Part shown: one piece after another, positions 17,844 through 26,497 of the stretch | Layout: each line of letters begins with the position of its first letter | How positions within the stretch are numbered: position 1 is the stretch's first letter | Assembly: GCA_964433205.1 (NCBI GenBank) | Contig: CAYSRA010000002.1 | Span: 14,352 to 78,351 of the forward strand | From: Thiogranum sp964433205 | Lineage (GTDB): Bacteria > Pseudomonadota > Gammaproteobacteria > DSM-19610 | Direction: 5' to 3' | DNA length: 64,000 nt | Notes under the pieces: model-generated | Databases searched by the model: none | What the model saw: the letters and a program-made list of their open reading frames with translations, nothing else | What the model was told of the DNA's origin: nothing | Program-made: the position numbers and the translations under genes

Positions 17844-19493
17844 ATGGGACTCTGGAGCCTCAAACACAGGACGATCCTGATCGTCGACGACTTCCCGGAG
17901 ATGCGCTCCACCTTGCGCAGTATGCTTATACCGTGGCAGCCGGAGCGTATCGAGACCGCCCGCAATGGCGACGACGCTATCGAGAAGCTGCAACAGGGCC
18001 GTTTCGACATTATCCTCTGCGACCATAATCTCGGCGAAGGCAAAAACGGACAGCAGGTGCTGGAGGAAGCCCGCTACCGCAACCTGCTGCCGTTCAGTTC
18101 GGCTTTTATCCTGATATCCGCCGAAACCAGCGCGCAGATGGTCATGGGCGCCATGGAACAGCAGCCGGATGGCTACATTTCCAAACCGGTTACCAAGGTC
18201 ACCTTGCAGGTCAGGCTGAAGAAATTCGTAAAAAAGCAGGATGAGCTGTGCAACATCACCCGCGCAATGGATCGCAAGCAGTACCCGGCGGCGCTGGAAC
18301 TCATCGACCGTTATCTCGAAGCCAACAACAAGTACCGGTTTGAACTCTACAAGCTGAAGAGCGACCTGCTGATTCGCGGGGGCGACTATGAACGCGCGCA
18401 GAATCTCTGCGAAGCCGTACTGGCGGGACGCGAGCTGCCGTGGGCGCGCTTCGACATCGGCCGCATCTGCTTCTTCCAGCAGGACTATGCGCGCGCCGCC
18501 GAATTGTTCGAAAAACTGCTCGAAGGCAACCCCGCATTCATCGCCGCCTATGACTGGCTGGCCAGAACCCGTGAGCGGCTCGGCGATCTTTTCCGCGCCC
18601 AGGAAGCCCTGGTCGAGGGCGTCGAGCGCTCACCCCATTCCCTGCTCCGGCAACGCGCGCTCGCGGATCTGGCCGACCGCAATGACAACCTGGAGCTCAC
18701 CGAGGCCGCCCGCCGCAAGGCGATACGTATCGGCAAGGGCTCCATCCTGCGCCAGCCGGCGGACTTCGCCGCGCTGGCCCGCGTACTGGTGAAGCGTGAA
18801 TCCACCACCGAGGCCCTGCGCGTCGCCCGCTCCATAAACACTGAATTCGACCACAGTCCGCTGGCGCAACTGGAAGCTGCCACCATCACCAGCAACGTCT
18901 ACAGCGCAATCGGCAGTGAGAAGGAGAGCGCCGAATCGCTGGAGGAAGCCCTGGCACTGGCAGAACAACAACCGCAACTGGTTTCTGCGGATATAGGCAT
19001 GTCGCTGGCACGCAGCTGCCTTGAGTTCAAACGCCGGGAGGACGCCGATCGCGTTATCCGCCAGGTCATCTGCAACCACGATGATGACGAAACCATACTC
19101 GCCGAGATCAGCCGCCTGTACAACGAGGCCGGTTCCCGCGATGCCATCGGCGACCTGATCGAGACTACCCGCAAGGAAATTGTCACCATAAACAACGAAG
19201 GCGTAAAGCTGTTGAAAGACGGGGAAATCGAGGCCTCCATAGAACTGTTCACACGCGCTGCGCGCAGCATGCCGCGCAACCCGGTCATCAATCTCAATGC
19301 GGCACAATCGCTTATCCGGCGAATGCGTGAGTCCGGCGCAGACCGTCCGACACTCACTTTGGCACTGGGCTACATCCAGGCTGCCGGTGCCAGTGATACA
19401 CACCGCAATCGTCAGAACCGTCTGCTGACAACCTGTCGCGAACTGGCTGCCAGCCTGCCAGCAGAGAACACCGGTGAGAAGGAACCCGCCTGA
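17844..19493 (+). CDS. Response regulator with C-terminal TPR repeats
   Basis: This 549-residue protein starts with a receiver domain: acidic pair in LIVDDFPEM, phosphoacceptor Asp60 in DIILCDHNLG, and the conserved Lys in ISKPVTK. The remaining 400 residues are helical repeats with TPR-like pairs such as ARFDIGRICFFQQDYARAAE and NEGVKLLKDGEIEASIELF. There is no DNA-binding domain, so output is probably by protein-protein contact. The next gene, 15 bases downstream, is a histidine kinase fragment, so the two likely form a pair. The 5' leader holds a short stretch recalling part of a cyclic-di-GMP riboswitch, judged insufficient. The partner of the TPR region is unknown. Confidence 0.85.
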   Translation: MGLWSLKHRTILIVDDFPEMRSTLRSMLIPWQPERIETARNGDDAIEKLQQGRFDIILCDHNLGEGKNGQQVLEEARYRNLLPFSSAFILISAETSAQMVMGAMEQQPDGYISKPVTKVTLQVRLKKFVKKQDELCNITRAMDRKQYPAALELIDRYLEANNKYRFELYKLKSDLLIRGGDYERAQNLCEAVLAGRELPWARFDIGRICFFQQDYARAAELFEKLLEGNPAFIAAYDWLARTRERLGDLFRAQEALVEGVERSPHSLLRQRALADLADRNDNLELTEAARRKAIRIGKGSILRQPADFAALARVLVKRESTTEALRVARSINTEFDHSPLAQLEAATITSNVYSAIGSEKESAESLEEALALAEQQPQLVSADIGMSLARSCLEFKRREDADRVIRQVICNHDDDETILAEISRLYNEAGSRDAIGDLIETTRKEIVTINNEGVKLLKDGEIEASIELFTRAARSMPRNPVINLNAAQSLIRRMRESGADRPTLTLALGYIQAAGASDTHRNRQNRLLTTCRELAASLPAENTGEKEPA

Positions 19494-19507
19494 CCCGGAC
19501 ACCCGAT

Positions 19508-20016
19508 ATGACCGACGACACCAAAAAACCTGACTTCAATATCATCCTCGCCAACTCGGTGCACGACATGAAAANNNNNNNNNNNNNNNNNNNNNNNNNN
19601 NNNNNNNNNNNNNNNNNNNNNNNNNNNNNNNNNNNNNNNNNNNNNNNNNNNNNNNNNNNNNNNNNNNNNNNNNNTCGCGCGAGCAGTTCTCCCGCTTGCG
19701 CTACGAGGGCAAGCGCCTCAACTCCAACCTGGTCCAGGTGCTGACCCTGTACCGGGTCAACGAGTCATCCTGGGCACCCGACATCACCGGGAACGATGCC
19801 AGCGAAGTACTGGAGGAATGCCTGCTGGACAACGAGGGGCTGTTGGCACTCAAGGGCATCGATATCGAAATGGACTGCGAGGATGACCTGCAGGGCTTCT
19901 TCGACCAGGAACTGGTCAGCGGGCTGATCAGCAGCGTGATCAACAACGCCTACAAGTACGCCAACCGGCTGATCCGTATCGGCGGCGGCGGACGCTTTAC
20001 GCTCTATCTGCCGTGA
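19508..20016 (+). CDS. Histidine kinase, interrupted by assembly gap and lacking ATP-binding core
   Basis: The start MTDDTKKPDFNIILANSVHDMK gives an HDMK version of the phosphoacceptor motif and is cut by the run of Ns. After the gap a coding stretch resumes with EQFSRLRYEGKRLNSNLVQV, a dimerisation helix, and then the N-box INNAYKYANRLIRI. It jumps straight to GGGGRFTLYLP, which is how HATPase_c domains end. The DxGxG and GTGLGL segments, about 60-90 residues, are missing at a run of GGC repeats. The two sides of the gap are in different frames, which the arbitrary 100-N length can explain. The gene is either mis-assembled or truly deleted and inactive. It was probably the partner of the upstream response regulator. 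Confidence 0.65.
19575..19674. other. Assembly gap (100 Ns)
   Basis: Exactly 100 unknown bases lie inside the histidine kinase gene. The round number suggests a scaffold join of unknown true length. Confidence 0.98.
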
Positions 20017-20092
20017 GTCCGGCGGGCTGTTGGCCGGGGAAAATTCCGTTACACTTGCCGGCAAACCACAATAACAGGAGCAGTTGCCGGCC

Positions 20093-20476
20093 ATGAATCT
20101 CGAAAAAGTCATCTTCGCCTTTTTTTCAATTCTGGCGCTGACCCTGAACTTCGGGTTCTTCATCGGTGAACTGGATGACCCCGCGCACCACAATGCCTAC
20201 GAGCTGTTCGCTGCCCTCACTGTCAGCCTGATCGCCACCATTATGAAGTTCGGCGACCGGGCGCACATCGGCGCCCTGCTGCTTGCCACCAGCCTGGTCG
20301 CCGACCTGCAGTTGATCACCGCCGCACTGGTGTGGGGCTACGCCGTCAACATCAGCGAAGCGGGTCTTTCTCCCATGGCCATCGCCAGCATCGTTTCGCT
20401 GTCGGGTGGTGCGCTGCTCGCCAACCTGATCTCGGTGATCCTGCTGGTCATCGAGTCGATCACCTTCCGCCGGTAG
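20093..20476 (+). CDS. DUF6394 family four-helix membrane protein
   Basis: From the ATG at 20093 this 127-residue protein has about four membrane helices, starting MNLEKVIFAFFSILALTLNF and including YELFAALTVSLIATIMKFGD and LLLATSLVADLQLITAALVW. These segments match my recollection of the DUF6394 family of small gammaproteobacterial membrane proteins. A TTG nine bases earlier lies closer to the AGGAG site and is an alternative start. The K+ channel gene begins nine bases after the stop, so the two are probably cotranscribed; a channel accessory role is only a guess. Confidence 0.72.
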   Translation: MNLEKVIFAFFSILALTLNFGFFIGELDDPAHHNAYELFAALTVSLIATIMKFGDRAHIGALLLATSLVADLQLITAALVWGYAVNISEAGLSPMAIASIVSLSGGALLANLISVILLVIESITFRR

Positions 20477-20484
20477 CCGGGCCG

Positions 20485-22194
20485 ATGCAGAAAGTCATCT
20501 ACCTGTTGTTGCGGCGCATGCGCATGCCGCTGATCGTTTTGATCTCGACCTACGCGATCTCTATCGTCGGCCTGACGCTGATCCCCGGCGTAGACGATCA
20601 GGGCAATCCCTGGCGCATGGACTTCTTTCACGCCACCTACTTCGTCAGTTTCGTCGGTTCCACCATCGGCTTCGGAGAGATTCCCTATCCATTCACTGCC
20701 GCACAACGCCTGTGGACCACCATCATCATCTATGCCGCCGTGGTGTCCTGGCTGTATGCCATCGGCTCCATACTCACCCTCATTCAGGACCAGGGCTTCC
20801 GCCGGGTGCTGGCGCGGTCGGCGCTGGCGCGCAAGGTACGGCGCATACAGGAACCGTTTTATATTATCTGCGGCTACGGCGATGCCGGCAGCTGGCTGGT
20901 ACGGGAGCTGAACGAACGCAACATGCAGTGCGTGGTTATCGACAACGACCAGGACAAGATCCTCGATCTCGAAGTCGAGGACCTGGCCTACTCGGTCCCC
21001 GGCCTGCACGCAGACGCCACCGAAGCCGATTCGCTGCTTACCGCCGGGCTCAAATTACAGAACTGCATCGGCGTCATCGGCCTCACCGGCAGCGACAGTG
21101 CCAACCTCACCATTGCCATTACCAGCAAACTGCTGGCCCCCGACCTGCCGGTCATCTGCCAGTCGGACTCGGCAGACACGGCCGCCAACATGTCCTCTTT
21201 CGGCACCGACCACACCGTCGATCCATTCGAGATCTTCGCCAGCCGTTTCGCCATGATGTTTCACTCGCCCAGCATGTACCTGGTGTACGAGTGGATGACC
21301 GGCGTGCACAACGCGCCCCTCTCCGGATTCAGGAGTCCGCCTCACGGCAACTGGATACTGTGCGGCTACGGGCGCTTCGGCAAGGCGGTGCGAAAGCACC
21401 TCGCGGTTGAGGGCGTGGACACCCGCATCATCGAGGCCGACATCGAACGAACCGGGCCGCCTGAAGGCAGCATCGAGGGCCGCGGCACCGAAGCCGGTAC
21501 TCTGATTCTCGCCGGCATTAAAAGCGTCGACGGCATCATCGTCGGTACTGACGATGACACCAACAACCTGTCTATTCTGATCACGGCCTGTAAGCTGAAC
21601 CCTGAACTGTTCAGTGTCATCCGCCAGAACCACCGTGCCAATGACGCCATTTTCCAGGCAGCAAACCCCGACCTTGTGATGCAGCCCGGCACGATCACCG
21701 CCCAGTACATCCTCAACCTGATCCTGGCGCCCCTGCTGGATGACTTCCTGCGCCTGGCGCACGATTGCGACGACGCCTGGGCCAACGTACTGGTCAGCCG
21801 GGTCGCGGGCGTGGTGGAAGACATCGCACCGGAAACCTGGGCGGTACAAATCTCACCGCTGGAGACACCGGCGGTGTTCGACTGCCTGATACGCGGAGAA
21901 GAAGTTCGCCTTTCGCACATCTGCAGCGACCCCCGTGACCGTAATACCCCCCTGCCCTGCGTACCCCTGCTGATCAAGCGTGAGCACGAATCGGTGTTGT
22001 TGCCGGAGATGCAGGAACGCCTGCAGGCCAGTGACCAGATCCTGTTCTGCGGGCGCGAGGAGGCCCGCTATCAACTGGAACATAACATGCGCGACCACCA
22101 GGCGCTGTACTACTCACGCACCGGCGATGACAGGCCCAGCGGCATCGTGTGGCGCTACCTGACACGCCATGTGGAACAGAAGGCCAGTCACTAA
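20485..22194 (+). CDS. Potassium channel protein with two RCK/TrkA-N domains
   Basis: The ATG at 20485 gives 569 residues. The first 110 residues form a two-helix pore module: helix 1 (LIVLISTYAISIVGLTLIPG), a pore loop with filter S-T-I-G-F-G-E at 59-65, then helix 2. The filter deviates from TVGYGD but keeps TxGxG. Two Rossmann RCK domains follow, marked by IICGYGDAGSWLVRELNE (about 130) and WILCGYGRFGKAVRKHL (about 290), and a C-terminal part resembling TrkA-C. Such channels gate K+ flux in response to a cytoplasmic nucleotide or ion ligand. Having both RCK domains in one chain is less usual than the MthK single-RCK plan. Confidence 0.85.
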   Translation: MQKVIYLLLRRMRMPLIVLISTYAISIVGLTLIPGVDDQGNPWRMDFFHATYFVSFVGSTIGFGEIPYPFTAAQRLWTTIIIYAAVVSWLYAIGSILTLIQDQGFRRVLARSALARKVRRIQEPFYIICGYGDAGSWLVRELNERNMQCVVIDNDQDKILDLEVEDLAYSVPGLHADATEADSLLTAGLKLQNCIGVIGLTGSDSANLTIAITSKLLAPDLPVICQSDSADTAANMSSFGTDHTVDPFEIFASRFAMMFHSPSMYLVYEWMTGVHNAPLSGFRSPPHGNWILCGYGRFGKAVRKHLAVEGVDTRIIEADIERTGPPEGSIEGRGTEAGTLILAGIKSVDGIIVGTDDDTNNLSILITACKLNPELFSVIRQNHRANDAIFQAANPDLVMQPGTITAQYILNLILAPLLDDFLRLAHDCDDAWANVLVSRVAGVVEDIAPETWAVQISPLETPAVFDCLIRGEEVRLSHICSDPRDRNTPLPCVPLLIKREHESVLLPEMQERLQASDQILFCGREEARYQLEHNMRDHQALYYSRTGDDRPSGIVWRYLTRHVEQKASH

Positions 22195-22237
22195 ACGGCG
22201 CAACCCCTGCAGCCAAAGCGTGTCATAATCCCGCCCC

Positions 22238-23137
22238 ATGCCAGGAAAACAGCCTGTACAGCCCGGTGAACGCACGCTCGTCCTGCTGATTCGCGCCATG
22301 GGCCGGCTGCCGCTGCCGTTCCTCTACCTGATCGCCGACACGCTGTACCTGTTGCTCTACCACATCATCAGGCTGGAGCGCAGCGTCATCACCGGCAACC
22401 TCCGGCGCGCCTTTCCGGACATGCCCCGGCAACAACGCCGGCGCATCGCCGCCACCAGCTACCGCAACACGCTGCACGTCGTATTCGAGGCCATTCACGC
22501 CCGGCGCATGCCGGAAACCGAACTGCGCCGCCGTGTAACGTTCGACAACCCCGAACTGCTCGACCGCCTGCTCGACCGGCACGGCAAGGTACTCGCGGTC
22601 GCCGCCCACCAGGGCAACTGGGAATGGCTGGAAATGGCCAGCTCCCTGTGTATGTCTGCACCGCTGGCCACCCTGTACAAACCGCTCAACCACCCCGGTA
22701 TCGAAACCCTGCTCAACCAGATCCGCGAACGCTTCGGCGGCCGTATGATCGCCGCGCAACGCGCACTGCCAAGACTGGTGCGCTTCACTCGTGAACGCAG
22801 CATCGTTGCCGTACTCGCCGACCAGGGACCGCAACCGCACGAGGAAAAATACTGGACAACCTTTCTCAACCAGGAGACTGCCTTCTACCCCGGCATTGAA
22901 AAGCTGGCACGGCTGCTGGAAATGCCGCTGGTGTTTACCCGCGTCACCCGCACCCGACGAGGCTATTACCGGGTGCATTTCGAGCCACTGGGCGAACCAC
23001 CGTGGGAACTCGCGAAAGGCGAACTGATGGAACGCTACATACGCGCCGTCGAACAGCAGGTGCTCGACCATCCCGAAGCCTGGCTATGGGCCTACAGGCG
23101 CTGGAAGTACCGCAAGGAAGACGGCGTCAACCGGTAA
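22238..23137 (+). CDS. LpxL/HtrB-like lipid A biosynthesis acyltransferase family protein
   Basis: This 299-residue protein has an N-terminal membrane helix (FLYLIADTLYLLLYHIIRL). It shows the acyltransferase pattern NLRRAFPDM, VAAHQGNWEWLEMA (the catalytic His-x4-acid box), DQGPQ and EAWLWAYRRWKYR near the end. These place it in the LpxL/LpxM/HtrB superfamily, which transfers acyl chains to lipid A precursors at the inner membrane. Another lysophospholipid acyltransferase role is possible because the genomic context gives no LPS genes. The C-terminal Trp-rich motif is typical of the family. Its last 11 bases overlap the convergent CDGSH gene. Confidence 0.85.
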   Translation: MPGKQPVQPGERTLVLLIRAMGRLPLPFLYLIADTLYLLLYHIIRLERSVITGNLRRAFPDMPRQQRRRIAATSYRNTLHVVFEAIHARRMPETELRRRVTFDNPELLDRLLDRHGKVLAVAAHQGNWEWLEMASSLCMSAPLATLYKPLNHPGIETLLNQIRERFGGRMIAAQRALPRLVRFTRERSIVAVLADQGPQPHEEKYWTTFLNQETAFYPGIEKLARLLEMPLVFTRVTRTRRGYYRVHFEPLGEPPWELAKGELMERYIRAVEQQVLDHPEAWLWAYRRWKYRKEDGVNR

Positions 23138-23534
23138 AACCGCAACTGCGGTGGCTGGCATCGCAGAACGGCTTGCTGTCGGACTCGCCGCAACGGCACA
23201 GCGCAGCCTTGTTGCGCGTGGTCGCACAACTGCCATCCGCACTGACGATGGTCATCGGCCCCTTCGCGATCAACATGGCATTTTCGCGTACCGTAATCAC
23301 CAGCGGACCGTCACCCTCCAGCGGTTCGGCCCTGTCGTCGGTAAAACAACCGTCATCCGTGAAACCGGCCTCCTTGTGGGCACCGTCACAGAACGGCTTG
23401 TTACGCGAATGCCCGCAACGGCAAAGCGCTATGTCAGCGGATTTTTCCAGAATATTACCGTCGACATCCTGAACCACAATGTCCCCGGTGCATAGCAGCG
23501 GGCCGTTAGCCCGGACCTTTATGGTATTGGCCAT
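23127..23534 (-). CDS. Dual CDGSH-type iron-sulfur protein
   Basis: The ATG at 23534 gives 135 residues starting MANTIKVRANGPLL. Two CDGSH-type sites are present: CRCGHSRNKPFCDGAH and CRCGESDSKPFCDASH, each with the three-Cys, one-His pattern that holds a labile [2Fe-2S] cluster. The second has Ala in place of the usual Gly but keeps the four ligands. Tandem CDGSH proteins of this size form a bacterial group related to the mitoNEET-type fold, with proposed roles in redox or Fe-S trafficking. It is a single gene, tail to tail with the acyltransferase gene. Confidence 0.88.
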   Translation of the reverse strand: MANTIKVRANGPLLCTGDIVVQDVDGNILEKSADIALCRCGHSRNKPFCDGAHKEAGFTDDGCFTDDRAEPLEGDGPLVITVRENAMLIAKGPMTIVSADGSCATTRNKAALCRCGESDSKPFCDASHRSCGFTG

Positions 23535-23689
23535 AGTCGTACTCCTCCGAAAATCCGCGCAGGACGGTTGCACATATCCTACACGCAGGGAAAAGACAAT
23601 TCATCGGCAGGTTTGTTTGGTCAACTGTGGTCCGAGGCGGTAACATCGTCCTCTAACCTCAACACCGGAGCAGGAATACCACACGCACT

Positions 23690-24091
23690 ATGAATAACCC
23701 TATTACCAAAGGCGTCCATCACATCGGCCTTACCGTCTCGATGCTGGAAAAAAGTGCAGCCTTCTTTACCTCCCTGCTGGGCTGGACCGAAGTACTGCGG
23801 AACGACACCTACCCGGCCGTTTTCGTCAGCGACGGCAGCACAATGATCACACTCTGGCAAAGCGGTGAAACGCCATTCACTGCCTTTGACAAGGACCGGA
23901 ACGTCGGGCTGCACCATATCGCCTTTATGGTGGAAAGCGAGGCCGACCTGATGACCGTGCACGAAAAACTGCTCGATGGCGGCGTGGAAATCGAGTTCGC
24001 GCCCGAGTTACTCAGGCAGGGACCGGCGAAACACATGATGTGTTACGAACCCAGTGGCATACGAGTCGAATTCATCTGGCCCGGCACCTGA
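23690..24091 (+). CDS. VOC family (glyoxalase-like) protein
   Basis: This 133-residue protein shows the paired beta-alpha-beta-beta-beta modules of the vicinal oxygen chelate fold. VHHIGLTVSMLEKSAAFFTSL opens the first module, VGLHHIAFMVESEADL the second, and EPSGIRVEFIWPG closes it. His in HHIGL and HHIAF and Glu in the final strand are the usual metal ligands. The substrate cannot be deduced; relatives include glyoxalase I, methylmalonyl-CoA epimerase, dioxygenases and resistance proteins. The thioredoxin-HEAT gene starts seven bases after the stop, so the two may form a small operon. Confidence 0.82.
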   Translation: MNNPITKGVHHIGLTVSMLEKSAAFFTSLLGWTEVLRNDTYPAVFVSDGSTMITLWQSGETPFTAFDKDRNVGLHHIAFMVESEADLMTVHEKLLDGGVEIEFAPELLRQGPAKHMMCYEPSGIRVEFIWPGT

Positions 24092-24098
24092 CAGTCCG

Positions 24099-24755
24099 AT
24101 GTCCCCGACCCCGCCGCCGCCCGACGCCCTGCTGTTGCTCACCAGCCGCTGCCCGCACTGCCCGGCCGTGCTGCAGGGTCTGTCCGACCTCGTCAAGTCC
24201 GGCCGCATCGGCCGACTGGAAGCCGTGAACATCGAGGCGCACCCGGAAGTCGCCGCGGAACACGGGGCGCGCAGCGTGCCATGGATACGCATCGGCGAAT
24301 TCGAACTGGAAGGCCTGCACTCGCCGGCCGAGCTGGCAGAATGGGCCAGCCGTGCAGCTTCACCAAACGGCGTTGCCGAAGGCTTCGTCGAACTGCTCAG
24401 AACCGGGCAACTGGACACCGTCATCCGCATGATCCGGCGCAACCCCCAACACCTCGACCCCTTGCTGCAACTGGCCGGCGACGCCGACACCGATCTGACC
24501 GTACGTATTGGTATCAGCGCGGTAATGGAGGACCTGGAAGGCAGCAAGACACTGAAAGACAAGCTGCCGGCACTGCTGGAACTGAGCCGGCACAATGACC
24601 CACGCGTGCGCGCCGATGCCTGTCACTTCCTGATGCTGACAGGGTTACCGGAAGCGAAGGAAAGGCTCAGGGAAATGACCGAAGACCGCGAACGTGCGGT
24701 ACGGGATGTCGCAGCAGACGCACTGGAGGAAATGGACGAAAACGGTAAAAAATAA
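24099..24755 (+). CDS. Thioredoxin-fold protein fused to HEAT repeats
   Basis: From the ATG at 24099 the protein has 218 residues. Residues 9-80 form a thioredoxin-like fold with CPHC as active site (TSRCPHCPAVLQGL) and the cis-proline segment SVPWIRIGEFEL. The C-terminal 110 residues form HEAT-like repeats, for example DLTVRIGISAVMEDLEG and DPRVRADACHFLMLTG. No signal peptide is seen, so it is probably cytoplasmic. The fusion suggests a redox-active protein docking on a partner, but no partner is evident. Its 3' end runs directly into the palindromic repeat. Confidence 0.75.
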   Translation: MSPTPPPPDALLLLTSRCPHCPAVLQGLSDLVKSGRIGRLEAVNIEAHPEVAAEHGARSVPWIRIGEFELEGLHSPAELAEWASRAASPNGVAEGFVELLRTGQLDTVIRMIRRNPQHLDPLLQLAGDADTDLTVRIGISAVMEDLEGSKTLKDKLPALLELSRHNDPRVRADACHFLMLTGLPEAKERLREMTEDRERAVRDVAADALEEMDENGKK

Positions 24756-24767
24756 AAAAGTAAAAAA

Positions 24768-24818
24768 GAAAAAAGGGGACGGAGGGATTAAATTTTAATC
24801 CCTCCGTCCCCTTTTTTC
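24768..24818. repeat. Perfect palindrome with 25-bp arms, GGGGACGGAGGGATTAA type, copy 1
   Basis: Arms 24768-24792 and 24794-24818 are perfect complements around a single T. The core reads GGGGACGGAGGGATTAA, flanked by A and T runs. A near-identical copy lies at 34769-34815. It could act as a bidirectional terminator for the two convergent genes around it. The same family of palindromes is known near REP-associated tyrosine transposases in proteobacteria, which suggests a mobilised element. Confidence 0.85.
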
Positions 24819-25192
24819 TCCAGGACTGTTTCCATCTGCCCTGCCGTGACCGGCAACGTTAATACCTCGTACAGTGGAAACAGTTCTGCAAGCTTGTCTA
24901 CGTACTGCCGTTCGAGCTTCTCTACCAGTACGATCACCCGCGTCTCCGGCGAGTAGCGCCGCAGGCTTGCTAGCAGGGTATCGAGGTTGCTGATGTTCAC
25001 GCCGGCGTAATTGTTGGCATAGCCGTAGTTGAACTCCGCCACCAGGTAAGCCGGGCTGGACTTCCTGAGTTCACCGATCGCCTTGCGTTGTGAGTTCAAT
25101 TTGACTTCGTCGAACCCCAGGCGCCGGTAAAGCGGCGAAAAATTGGGGTGGGAAGGTGACTCGACAACTGACAGGATCAGGGGTTTCGCCAT
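24788..25192 (-). CDS. Hypothetical protein ending inside a palindrome
   Basis: The ATG at 25192 gives 134 residues starting MAKPLILSVVESPSHPNFSP. The sequence alternates hydrophobic strands and helices, such as PAYLVAEFNYGYANNYAG and TRVIVLVEKLERQYVDKLAEL, compatible with a receiver- or flavodoxin-like alpha/beta fold, but no family motif is recognised. The last residues, EKKGDGGIKI, and the stop are encoded by the inserted palindrome, so the original C-terminus was probably different. It starts 14 bases after the NnrS gene and is likely cotranscribed with it. Confidence 0.6.
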   Translation of the reverse strand: MAKPLILSVVESPSHPNFSPLYRRLGFDEVKLNSQRKAIGELRKSSPAYLVAEFNYGYANNYAGVNISNLDTLLASLRRYSPETRVIVLVEKLERQYVDKLAELFPLYEVLTLPVTAGQMETVLEKKGDGGIKI

Positions 25193-25205
25193 GGCCTTCT
25201 TTCGC

Positions 25206-26399
25206 TCAGCCGTCCTGGCCGTCGACACGCGGCTGTGTGAGGATCGGGAAGTAGCGCACCGTCAGCCAGCTGAAGGCGATGATCCACAAACTCTGCGACA
25301 ACGTTACCCACAAGCGGTAGTGCTCGATATCGAACATTGGGAAAGCCACGCGCACCAGCGCCGCAGTGGCTACCAGCAGCAAGATCGGCGTCACCGCAGA
25401 CGGGGGCTGGCTGATATCGCGGCCGGTATGACCCAGCGCAATGCGTGCCATCATGCCTGAAGTGATCATGCCGATACCGCCGGCGGCAAACGCATGCAAC
25501 GCCAGATAGGGCGAGATGTCGAGGAAGTACACTGCCGCCTTCAGCGCGAAGCCGACGATGATGGCCGCATAACCGAGATACAGCGACCACAGCAGCGGCT
25601 TTTTCCAGATGCCCGGCGTGTACCAGCCGACAATCCGTATGCCGTGCAGCACCAGCAGTGCGATGGCCAGCAGGCTGACCAGCAAACCGTTGGGGCGTAC
25701 GATATCAACCAGCCAGAACGCCACGAACAACACCACGCTGCTGATATCCAGCCACTTGCGGTTGGTCAGTTGTACGGCATAACCCACGCCGCGCTCAATA
25801 AAGAACGGCATGACGCGCCGGCTGAGCATCAGGATCAGTGCCAGCACCAGGTACAGCGCAGAGTACAGGCCGACGAAAATACCGGATGCCAGCACACCGG
25901 CCGCGCCCAGGTAGAACAGCAGGTTGCTACCGGCCATCAGCGCGATCTTCAGCAGGATGGCGACCTGCGCCCAGTTCCTCGCGCGTATTACGGGGATCGA
26001 AATAGCCACAAGAAAACCGACGTTGAACAGCAGGTCGAATGTAGCGGCATACCAGAGGGTGGTGATATCGCCGAAAGCCAGCAGCAGTCGCGCTGCCAGC
26101 CAGCACAAAAACAGCAGCAACAACGGCGTACCGCGTATCGTATTGATGCCGGTCCAGTTACGCACCGCGGTCAGCAGGAAACCGGCTATCACGGCCATGC
26201 TGTAGCCGAACAGCATCTCGTGGCCGTGCCAGGCGATGGCGGGAAGACCCGACAGCGGCAGTGTCAGATAGCGGCCAAAGACGAACAGCCAGGTCAGCAT
26301 GGCGAGCGCGCCGAATGCGCCAGCGCCCAGAAAAAACGGCCGGAAACCCAGCCGCAACCACGCCGCTCCGCGCGGCTGTTTCTCTTCAATCTGTAACAT
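25206..26399 (-). CDS. nnrS: NnrS family membrane protein
   Basis: This 397-residue protein has about twelve membrane helices and the family pattern LGFRPFFLGAGAFGALAMLT, HGHEMLFGYSMAVIAGFLLTAV, WTG and HAFAAGGIGMITSGMMARIALGHTGR. NnrS is a haem- and copper-containing membrane protein linked to nitric oxide metabolism and to protection from nitrosative stress during anaerobic nitrate respiration. No FNR or NsrR box was found within 100 bases upstream. Its presence fits an organism that makes or meets NO, in line with the Nap-like operon elsewhere in the window. Confidence 0.88.
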   Translation of the reverse strand: MLQIEEKQPRGAAWLRLGFRPFFLGAGAFGALAMLTWLFVFGRYLTLPLSGLPAIAWHGHEMLFGYSMAVIAGFLLTAVRNWTGINTIRGTPLLLLFLCWLAARLLLAFGDITTLWYAATFDLLFNVGFLVAISIPVIRARNWAQVAILLKIALMAGSNLLFYLGAAGVLASGIFVGLYSALYLVLALILMLSRRVMPFFIERGVGYAVQLTNRKWLDISSVVLFVAFWLVDIVRPNGLLVSLLAIALLVLHGIRIVGWYTPGIWKKPLLWSLYLGYAAIIVGFALKAAVYFLDISPYLALHAFAAGGIGMITSGMMARIALGHTGRDISQPPSAVTPILLLVATAALVRVAFPMFDIEHYRLWVTLSQSLWIIAFSWLTVRYFPILTQPRVDGQDG

Positions 26400-26497
26400 C
26401 GGCGACCTGCATTATCCGCTAAGACCATTTTTCATGCTGCGCAATGGTACCGAATCTGCGTGCCTTTTTCGCCTGTCAGCAGACCCAACCGGACGGA

